64,000 nucleotides of DNA from NCBI GenBank assembly GCA_963383645.1, contig OY726560.1:29271800-29335799 (forward strand), written 5' to 3'. Origin of the DNA: Muscardinus avellanarius (Eukaryota; Chordata; Mammalia; Rodentia; Gliridae). The position numbers were made by a program, and so were the translations under genes. Under the pieces are notes generated by a model that worked only from the letters and a program-made list of their open reading frames with translations, searched no databases and had not been told where the DNA came from. The stretch's first letter is position 1; the number at the start of each line of letters is the position of its first letter. Shown here in pieces: positions 11,073 to 18,361 of this stretch.

Positions 11073-11089
11073 ACAGGAACCCAGAGAAA

Positions 11090-11096
11090 TTTTATA
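11090..11096 (-). promoter_or_regulatory. TATA box (TATAAAA) of solo LTR
   Basis: TTTTATA on plus reads TATAAAA on minus, inside GGGTATAAAATTTC. It sits upstream of the AATAAA signal in the LTR's own direction. Confidence 0.7.
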
Positions 11097-12359
11097 CCCT
11101 TCACCAGTGAGATTAATAATAGGAGAAAAAAAAAAAAAAGAAAGGGAAGGGGGGCAATCACAGCAAAACAATAGTAAATTACATATAAACAAAGTAAATG
11201 ACTAGTCCAGCATTTAGGAGATAAGCTCCGGATCTTTCTTCCGATATTGCAGCAGGGCAGGTCCAAAGGTAAATTCCAAAGGCAATACAGGCACGCCCAA
11301 GGCCCAGGGCTTGGAGAATACGCCTTCTCATGGAATCTTCTTTTGCTTTCTTTTTTGAAGTTTCCATCTATATCCATATGACAAGCATGGGGAGCTGTGG
11401 CGGTCCAGGGAGATGCGATGGGCGTCTCTCAGATCTCATCCGCTTTGCCTTCTGAAGTCTGAAAGCTTACAAAAACTCACAACACAGCTTGGCAAATAAG
11501 ACACCACAAATAACACTGTGAAGTTCTTGGATTTAGTTGTCAGATGTATTTCCTTGACTGCTGAACACTCTTTTTTAGACAAAAGCCTATTAAAGGCCTA
11601 TTGGTCTCTAATAATCCATTTCCTTATCACAAACCCTCTGCAACCTGCTTCTAACTTTCTAATTCCTTTCTTTCCCAGTCGGGACGTTCTTATGATAAGC
11701 TCTTCTTCATGAAAAAGTGCTTTCTTACTCTTACGGTATTTCCTTTCCTTCATACATATATATTTAGAATATCTGTCCTTTATTTTGTCATTTTCATTTC
11801 TAGCCATGCGGCATTCTCCCTGTTTCGGGGAACGCTCACACTGGGCGTGAAGGTCAACAATCTTTCTCCTTGGCTCTATTGTATTTTGGCAACTAAGTTG
11901 TTCATCAGTTAAATTGCTTTGAAGTCACACCCAAAATTTTATCTTCTCTGTCTCTAGGCAGGATCTCAAGGGTAAACAAAGTTTCCTTAAACTGAGCTAT
12001 CGGTTACCGGAGTTAATAGCTTAACCTAAGTTAGTGATAGTGAGGGTCAGAGACCCTTTGTAATTGCTGCAGTTGGAATGCTTATCACAGCATCTGAGTT
12101 CTGGCCAGTTTTTTCCTTACTATTGAGCAAAGCCAAGGACGTTTATTTCCACGGACTCAATTTCTGATCTCACATCATCAGAGCAATTCGTGTAGAGAGT
12201 TAAAAGAATACCAAGAGAATAATAGTTATGAAGGATATCTAAAGTGGGGGATATTTTTTGCCAGAGACGATACCTCTTTCTCGGGGCGTTCTGCCTATTT
12301 TACTATGTGGAGTGGGGGTCCTCAACACATAGATGCCGAGGCAGCAGGATGTCTTGGCA

Positions 12360-12365
12360 CTTCCA
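12360..12365. repeat. Target-site duplication, right copy
   Basis: CTTCCA, identical to 10863-10868. Sequence to the right (GAGCTTGGATAGGCCC) continues the interrupted MaLR internal region. Confidence 0.85.
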
Positions 12366-12681
12366 GAGCTTGGATAGGCCCTTGAAGAGTGAGCCAGCCC
12401 CTGAAGATTCCTGAGATGCCCTCAAGGAATCCTTTCTGTTGCCATGACATGACTCTTACTAATCTTTAGCAAACATCCACTCTGCAGAACACTCCTCTCA
12501 CACCCTTATATTCTTGTCTTTTTAATCCTTTCCTGGCTGGGCTGCACATTTCTCAAATATTTTTACTCTGCTTCCTTTTGATCACTGTAAAGTTGATTCC
12601 AGTTATTCAATATGCATGCATTTCAAGGCGTGAATGCTTTGATGTTTCAAAGTGTTCTTTGTCAAATAATTTAGTGCATTA

Positions 12682-12683
<2 letters not shown>

Positions 12684-12726
<43 letters not shown>
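12684..12726 (+). repeat. (GT)n microsatellite
   Basis: About 21 uninterrupted GT units directly next to the 3' end of a minus-strand SINE. Confidence 0.97.
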
Positions 12727-12727
<1 letters not shown>

Positions 12728-12862
12728 GCTGAGCACTGAACCCATGGACATTCTACCTTCAAATACACCCCTAGCCCTATATTATTTTATATATTTTTAT
12801 TTTGAAATACAGTCTTGCTAAGTTACTGAGCACCTCCCTAAATATCTGAGGCTCCTCCCACA
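12727..12862 (-). mobile_element. Composite SINE type B, partial
   Basis: GCTGAGCACTGAACCCATGG tail, TTTTGAAATACAGTCTTG linker and the AGTTACTGAGCACCTCCC block on plus. The 7SL-like head is lost. Confidence 0.75.
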
Positions 12863-13139
12863 AAGGTTGAGAAAATGAATATCATTTAACTAGATTCTTT
12901 TCTCAGTGTAAAGAGAGTGGCCCTTACTCCAAATCCTTGTACAAACCATCTGTTATCTCAGTAACGTGGGTTTTACTGTTTGCATGTCAATCAACATTCT
13001 GATTATTGTGATCCCCCACCAGAATCACCCATAGCAATGTGTTTATAGCATGCTAGGTTTTCTCTTAGCATTCCAGACTCTTATTCTTATATGGCCATGA
13101 GTTACCCTCCATTTTTGTCTCCCTAAAAGAAATATTTTA

Positions 13140-13500
13140 ATCAGGGGACACAGATAGGGTACACATGAAAAGCTTTATTAGGTAAGTTCCACAAGAGAAC
13201 CACAGAACTGGTTAGTTTGGGAGAGGAATAAAAGGGAGAGCAGATCCAGTCTGCTGCATTATGAGTCTTTACACTGTTCAGAATTCCACCCCTCCCCTTC
13301 ATCATAATTTGGGGAGATTAAGTTTGGATTTCTCACCATGGTTTAGTTCAACTATATGCAAGTGAGTTATGTGGAAAATACTAAAGCTTCAATGGAATAG
13401 GCTGGAAGTCTCTGACCACAGCTTTGCAAGACAATCTGTCCCATTTTTTCCCCTTTGTACTGCTCATAACTAGCTAGGTACCTGACATTCTGACCTTTTC
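13140..13500 (-). other. Unassigned insert-like segment with AATAAA on minus
   Basis: This segment does not follow the MaLR internal pattern on either side. On minus it carries CTAATAAAGCTTTTC (poly-A-signal-like). I looked for TG...CA ends with matching flanks and found none. It may be an eroded LTR or diverged internal sequence. Confidence 0.3.
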
Positions 13501-13563
13501 ACATAAGCCAATTCCAAAGGCCAATTCCAAAGTGATTGCCTTACTTCTTGAAATATTTTTTTC

Positions 13564-13910
13564 TGTATCAATCAGCTTTGCTTTATTATAATAAAACACT
13601 TGATGCAGTTAACTTATAGAGAAAAAATTTATGAAGCTCAACACATTTGGAAATTCAAAGTACAAAATCAGGTGTCCCCTATTTTCTGGGGGGGGGGCTT
13701 CTGTTGAAAGCAGAGGATATCTACATATCTTGGAAGGAGAATATAGCAGAAATAAAGACATATTTATTTTAATCAGCATCAGAGAATAAAAGAGACTAAG
13801 ATTCCACAATATTATCTGCATACAATCCCACAATAACTTAAGAACCTCCCAATGGGCACCATCTCCCCAGGTTTCCAAGATTTCCCAAAAGTGAGTGTCT
13901 CCCACAAAAA
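13564..13910 (-). mobile_element. MaLR-type LTR (5' LTR of antisense provirus)
   Basis: CTGTATCAATCAGCTTTGCT, AATAAAACACTTGATGCAG, ATAGAGAAAAAATTTATGAA and CCCAATGGGCACCATCTCC on plus parallel the copy at 9731. Same orientation and internal sequence between them indicate the two LTRs of one provirus, about 4.2 kb including later insertions. A run of nine G lies at about 13689. Confidence 0.65.
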
Positions 13911-14111
13911 TTTAAAGAATTAGGAGGAGCAAGCCTTTACTCAAGTGAACCAGACAAAAGCACACTTATAAGTGATCACGTAGCATTGTCCTTTAAGACC
14001 TGGCTTATTTAACTTAACATAATGTTGAAATAAAGGCCTAACATTTGGGAGCACTCTTTTGCAAAATTATATTCCTATGCTTTGCCCAGAATTCTGAATT
14101 ATTATTATTTT

Positions 14112-14175
14112 TTATGGTACCAGGAATTGAACCCATGGGCATTTTACCTGCTAGCTACACCTCCAGCCCTATTAT
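14112..14175 (-). mobile_element. Composite SINE tail fragment
   Basis: Only the tRNA-like tail is present: GGTACCAGGAATTGAACCCA, GGGCATTTTACCTGCTAGC on plus. It borders the poly-T end of the antisense L1. Confidence 0.7.
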
Positions 14176-14784
14176 TTTTATTTATTTATTTTTTATTGGT
14201 GTATTGTAGTTATACAACTTAATGGGGTACAAGATGACGGAGGCATACATGCACACATCACCCTTTTAGCCATTACCCAATTCCTTCCCCACTCCCTCCC
14301 CATCCGTCCTTCTCATGTTTGGCTTAGTGATTGACTGTGATATGTTTATTAAAATGCATCATGTGTATTAGAGAATTTTCCTCTTACCCTATCCAATCCC
14401 TGCAGTTAGGTCACCTTATTTGCTCATCTATAGAATCTCCTTCCTCATTTCAAGTTCCTCCTATGACCCATTTTCTCCCTGGCTTCCACATATTAGGGAG
14501 AGAATCTCATTTCTTATTTTTTGTGACTGACTAACCTCACTTAGCATAATGTAGCTAGCTCCATCCATTTCCTTGTAAATGTAATTGTTTCTTTCTTTAT
14601 GGCTGAGTAAAATTCCATTGTGTATATATGCTGTAGTAGTTCTGTAATCCACGTATCTGTTAATGGGCATCTTGGCTGGTTCCAGAGTTTGGCAATGGTG
14701 AATTGTGCAGTTATGAAAAAAGATATGCATGCATTAGTTTGGTAGTTTGGTTTCCTTTTTTTGGGGTAGATACCCAGTAGTGGT
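14176..14784 (-). mobile_element. L1 LINE 3' end, antisense (first part)
   Basis: Reading minus, the element ends in an A-rich tail at about 14190. The 3' UTR contains AGTCAATCACTAAGCC and upstream ORF2 3' blocks (AATGGAATTTTACTCAGCC, CTGGGTATCTACCCC). It is the same subfamily as the L1 ends at 30 kb, 39 kb and 63 kb. It is broken by the LTR at 14785 exactly inside the CCCAGTAGTGGTATTGCTGG phrase. Confidence 0.88.
14779..14784. repeat. Target-site duplication, left copy
   Basis: AGTGGT precedes the TG end of the LTR and is repeated at 15265-15270. Removing one copy and the LTR restores continuous L1 sequence. Confidence 0.92.
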
Positions 14785-15130
14785 TGATGGGGTGTGTCCA
14801 TACAGTGCCTAACGAGATGCAGCCTCCCTCGGCCTGAGCGGCCTGCAGCCTAAGGCAAAACTTTAAGTAAAGTTTAAGACCTTCTGCAGTAAAGTGATTC
14901 AGCAGAAAAGAGGCTATGATGATGCCTGGAGGAAGCTACGAAGGCGTGGTTTCCCCATTCATTATGGGTGGGGAGACTGAGCAGGTTTTCCCTTTTTACC
15001 TTTAAAGGAGGTTCCACACACATGAATGGCTCATGTACTGGCCTGGGATTGGCTGTGCACTACGCGCTAGTGATGTTTATTCCAATAGGCTAGGCTTTTT
15101 CCCATGGGAATTCCCCTCGTGGTTTGGTGC

Positions 15131-15140
15131 TATATATATG
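15131..15140 (+). promoter_or_regulatory. TATA-like box of 480-bp LTR
   Basis: TATATATATG lies downstream of two CCAAT-like motifs and 24 bases upstream (start to start) of AATAAA. Confidence 0.6.
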
Positions 15141-15154
15141 ATTACTTGGAGAGA

Positions 15155-15160
15155 AATAAA
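15155..15160 (+). promoter_or_regulatory. AATAAA poly-A signal of 480-bp LTR
   Basis: AATAAA inside GAGAGAAATAAACAATAT. Its position after the TATA element fits an LTR R region. Confidence 0.7.
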
Positions 15161-15264
15161 CAATATCTTGCTTGACATATCTCCCAGCTCGTGGGTGTGT
15201 GTGTTTGAGTCGTCGGTACTCATCATCTTGTCAAACCCCGCCGCTGTTGGGCTGGATCCTGACA

Positions 15265-15593
15265 AGTGGTATTGCTGGATCATATGGTAAATTCCTTTCC
15301 ATTCTTCTGAGTATCCTCCATACTGTTTTGAATAGTGGTTGCACTAATTTTCAATCCCACCAACAATATATTAAAGTTTCCACTTCTCCACATCCTCGCC
15401 CTCATGTGTTGTTGTTTGTATTTTGAATGATTGCCATTTAAGTTGGATTTAGGTAAAATATCAGGGTAGTTTTGATTTACATCTTCCAAATTGCTAATGA
15501 TATTGAGCATTTTATGCATTTATTGGCCATTTGAATTTCTTCCTTCATGAAGTGTCTATTTAGTTCACTCACCCATTTTTGATTGGGTTATTT
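15265..15593 (-). mobile_element. L1 LINE, antisense (second part)
   Basis: Continues the L1 after the LTR: AGTGGTATTGCTGGATCATA, then TTTTCAATCCCACCAACAAT, TGATTGCCATTTAAGTTGG, ATTGGCCATTTGAATTTCTT. These are the reverse complements of conserved ORF2 3'-end blocks. It is broken again by a SINE. Confidence 0.88.
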
Positions 15594-15820
15594 CTTTTCT
15601 TTTTTTTTTCTTTTTTTTTGTGGGTCAGGGGATGGAACCCAGAGGCATTTGACCTCTGAGCTACACCCCCTGCCCAATTTTTAATTCTTTATTTTGAAAC
15701 AGGGTCTCACTGAGTTGCGAAGGGCCTCACTGAGTAGCTGAGGCTGTCTGCAAACCATGATCCTCCAGTCTCAGCCTCCCAAATGCTGTGATTACAAGTG
15801 TGTGCCACCACACCCAGCTT
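15594..15820 (-). mobile_element. Composite SINE type B with target duplication
   Basis: Full-length minus-strand copy with poly-T, tail GGGGATGGAACCCAGAGGCA, the GTAGCTGAGGCTG block and a CCACCACACCCAGCTT end. GGGTTATTT at 15585-15593 is repeated at 15821-15829 inside the interrupted L1. Confidence 0.92.
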
Positions 15821-15905
15821 GGGTTATTTATTTTCTTAGTGCTGAGTTTCTTGAGTGCTCTGTATATTCTAGATATTAGTCTTCTATCAGAGGAGTTGTG
15901 ATGGC
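15821..15905 (-). mobile_element. L1 LINE, antisense (third part)
   Basis: GAGTGCTCTGTATATTCTAG and ATTAGTCTTCTATCAGAGGA are the reverse complement of an ORF2 segment directly upstream of the preceding piece. The L1 ends here, and the sequence beyond is unrelated. Confidence 0.82.
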
Positions 15906-16917
15906 TATACCAATAACATCCCCACTGTCACTGAAGAAGGATAGATTTCATGAAGGGTCCAGAAGAGGGCTCAGTGGAAGCCAGAGTGGAATGAAACTAC
16001 AGATGGGTGGTGTTTGGATTACTTCAGCACAGAGACATAGACAAATTTATTTAAGAAAGAAAGAAATATGCATTTAAGAGAGAATGGAGCCATTTCCATT
16101 GTGAGCAATGCATTTGGGCCACTTTCATGAGGAATGGGTAGGAGGAGATATGTGAAGATGACATCAGACTAGTAGTCACAAGATGGCTTATGGTGTTTTG
16201 GTCATTTTGCAGGTGCTCCTGAGGCTTTCACTGAGATATCAGTAGGGGTCTCTTTTGTTTAAACTATTCAAGGATAGCTAATAGTGAACAAGAAGATTAC
16301 TCTTTTGGGTGTCATCTGTTGTTTGAGCAACAGCTATCTATCTTGCTTAACTATTCCGAATTAACAGTTTAAGGTATTTTGCAAATGAGTAAATTTCCAG
16401 TATAGTGTCCATTCATCTTTGAGGATCTTGATACCATTTTCTATATTGCTTAGACAAATTATATCTCCACTCACTGAAGAAGAGTTGATCCCATTAAGAG
16501 TCCAGGGGAATGCCCAGTGGGGTAAGTAGGGGATGAACGTCAACCCTGATTAATTTCTGTTTTTCTTTTTTTATGAGGATCTTTGGAGTGTTCTCTCCTT
16601 GTCTGATCAATAGACACCTATGTGGAGATAGTCAAAAGCACTGAGGGTAATTATTAGATATTGTGAATTACATAAAAATTTAGGATAAACAGGTCTTGCT
16701 AGGGCTGAAGAGTGATAGGCTTAGCTTGTAAATTAAGGGTTTTGAGAATCTTGCCATAACCTTCAATATTAAAGTTACATTTTCTTCTTCCTTTATGTCT
16801 CCTTTCCATCCGTTTCTTTTTTCTTTTTCTTCTAGCTTACCAACAAAAATCTCTCCTGTGTTTGATAGGAAATAACAATTCTAAAAAATGTAAGGTAGTA
16901 CTTCCATTATGGGTTTA
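15906..16917. other. Unassigned region with diverged direct repeats
   Basis: About 1 kb without a recognised element. A 65-bp stretch at 15920-15985 (CCCACTGTCACTGAAGAAGG ...) recurs imperfectly at 16465-16530 (TCCACTCACTGAAGAAG ...). That could reflect two LTR ends or an old duplication. On minus, an AATAAA lies near 16045. Confidence 0.4.
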
Positions 16918-17120
16918 TTTTTTTAAATTAATTTATTTTTGGTGGTACTGGGGTTCCTGGAAGCCCTTCTACCTCCAGGCTATACTCCCGGACCTATATT
17001 TTTTATTTATTTGAAAACAGGGTCTCTTAAGTCAGCGAGGCAGACTAAGAACCTGAGCAATCCTCCTGTCTCCACCTCCCAAGCGCAGGGATTACAAGAG
17101 TGTGCCACCAAGCCCGGCAG
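16918..17120 (-). mobile_element. Composite SINE type A with target duplication
   Basis: Minus-strand copy with the type-A GGTTCCTGGAAGCCCTTC tail, CTTAAGTCAGCGAGGCAGAC block and CCACCAAGCCCGGC head. ATGGGTTTA is repeated at 16909-16917 and 17121-17129. Confidence 0.9.
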
Positions 17121-17229
17121 ATGGGTTTAATTTAAACATTCATAATTTAAATATTCATAAAGGTGCTAAGCCTTTTTTATGGTACCTAGAGATCATCTTT
17201 ATATTTTATTTAGAGAAATGTCCATTCAG

Positions 17230-17430
17230 GTAACTTTCTTCATCTTTAATTCGATAATTTGTTTACTTTCTATTCAGTTATATTCTTTATATATTTGACA
17301 TTTTAACCCCTTATGAGATGTATTGTTTGCAAACATTTTCTCCCTTTCTGTATGTTGTGTCTTACCTTTGCTAATAGTTATCTTGAAGAAGCTTTTTTTA
17401 TTTATGACATCCTATTTGTATATATATATA

Positions 17431-17462
<32 letters not shown>

Positions 17463-17660
17463 TTATTGTCTGTGTTTCTGGGATAATATTTTTTAAAAAG
17501 TCATTGCCAAGACTAATGTCATGGAGTTTTTCCACTAAGATTTCCTCCTAGTTTTCTTCTAGTAGTTTCACAAGTTTTGATATTATATTTAAGTATTTAA
17601 TTCATTTTGGTGCATTTTTTCTTTTGATTTGTTTGTTTCTTTCAGTCATTCATTCTTGCT
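17230..17660 (-). mobile_element. L1 LINE ORF2 fragment, antisense
   Basis: TGTTTGCAAACATTTTCTCC, TCTGTATGTTGTGTCTTACC, AAAAAGTCATTGCCAAGAC and TTTAATTCATTTTGGTGCAT are reverse complements of ORF2 blocks between the RT domain and the C terminus. It overlaps in L1 coordinates with the end of the 15.9-kb copy, so it is a separate insertion. A GTT repeat interrupts it. Confidence 0.8.
17431..17462 (+). repeat. (GTT)n microsatellite
   Basis: About ten GTT units preceded by (TA)n, inside the antisense L1 fragment. Confidence 0.95.
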
Positions 17661-18323
17661 TTTCATTTTAAATTTATATTTCTAGAAAAGGAACAACAGA
17701 ATGTGTTTGCTGATATTTTAATGTCATGTTGAATAAGATTGGTTTCTCTCTATTCACATTGCCATACATATCCTTGGCTTTTATTTTTCTTTCAGTCAGT
17801 GACTTTGATATTTTTAGTTCACTTTCATTTTTTCTTTTGTCTGAAATTATGGTGTTCTCCTTTAGAACTCTCAATTCAAATTTGTTTGTGAGCAAAACAA
17901 ACACTGCTTAATATAGTAGTTAATTCTATTCCACTATGATTCAGTCAGCAGCTTATACTGCTCTGTGCCTACACTGCATGCATGTGCAACAGAATCACTT
18001 TCCTACACATAAAGTATGATTTTGATATACAGCATTCTTCTTGACACAAAAAATATGTATAAAACATATAGTATTTATACTTCTAAAAATATTCTGAAAA
18101 TATTTTATTTCATAAAAATCATTATGCAAATAGATATTATTAATATACTTATTTTAGTCAAGAACTTATTCTCAACTTATACTTTATTAATTAAAATTAA
18201 TTTTTTCATGTAAGCTTTTATCACTTTACTACATTTAAGTACTAAATTATAGCATATTTTTTCTTTGTAGTTACTTTATGTCATGCCATATTTTTATCTC
18301 AAAGAACAAGTATATTTTATTTT

Positions 18324-18325
<2 letters not shown>
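17661..18325. other. AT-rich background
   Basis: No gene or named repeat is recognised. Short open frames on both strands lack family features. Confidence 0.5.

Positions 18326-18359
<34 letters not shown>
18326..18359 (+). repeat. (GT)n microsatellite
   Basis: About 17 GT units. Confidence 0.97.

Positions 18360-18361
<2 letters not shown>

Larger units (their letters stand above)
10869..12359 (-). mobile_element. Solo LTR, about 1.49 kb, class II-type
   Basis: On minus the element starts TGCCAAGACATCCTGCTGCC and ends GTCGGTAACA, giving TG...CA ends. It is flanked by the exact 6-bp repeat CTTCCA. A 6-bp duplication is typical of betaretrovirus-like (class II) endogenous retroviruses. A TATAAAA box and an AATAAA signal lie in the correct order near its 3' half. 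No gag, pol or env sequence is attached, so it is a solo LTR. The 151-codon minus frame at 10922-11377 covers the promoter and the downstream R/U5-like part, and I see no family resemblance in it. The length is unusually long for an LTR but within the range known for some betaretrovirus-like groups. Confidence 0.82.
12366..13563 (-). mobile_element. MaLR internal region, left-hand part, with insertions
   Basis: GTGAGCCAGCCCCTGAAGA, then TTTACTCTGCTTCC and GAATGCTTTGATGTTTC, follow MST/THE1-like internal sequence in antisense. A GT repeat and a SINE interrupt it at 12684-12862. The end, CCAATTCCAAAGTG then TTTTTTCTGTATCAATCAGC, matches the junction between internal region and 5' LTR. The part from 13140 to 13500 is not clearly MaLR and may be another insertion. 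Confidence 0.6.
14785..15264 (+). mobile_element. Solo LTR, 480 bp, class II-type
   Basis: Starts TGATGGGGTGTGTCCATACA and ends GGGCTGGATCCTGACA, with exact 6-bp flanks AGTGGT. It contains two CCAAT-type motifs (ATTGGCT near 15046 and CCAATAGG near 15082), a TATA-like TATATATATG at 15131 and AATAAA at 15155. It is richer in GC and CpG than its surroundings. No internal retroviral sequence is attached. It is inserted in an L1, so it is younger than that L1. Family level (class II, betaretrovirus-like) is inferred from the 6-bp duplication and compact TATA/poly-A layout. Confidence 0.88.

Noticed and set aside
10922..11377. 151-codon minus frame inside the long LTR, considered as an LTR-encoded gene
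   Set aside because: In LTRs that carry a gene the frame lies in U3, upstream of the TATA box. This frame covers the TATA/AATAAA core and the downstream part, and no related protein is recognised.
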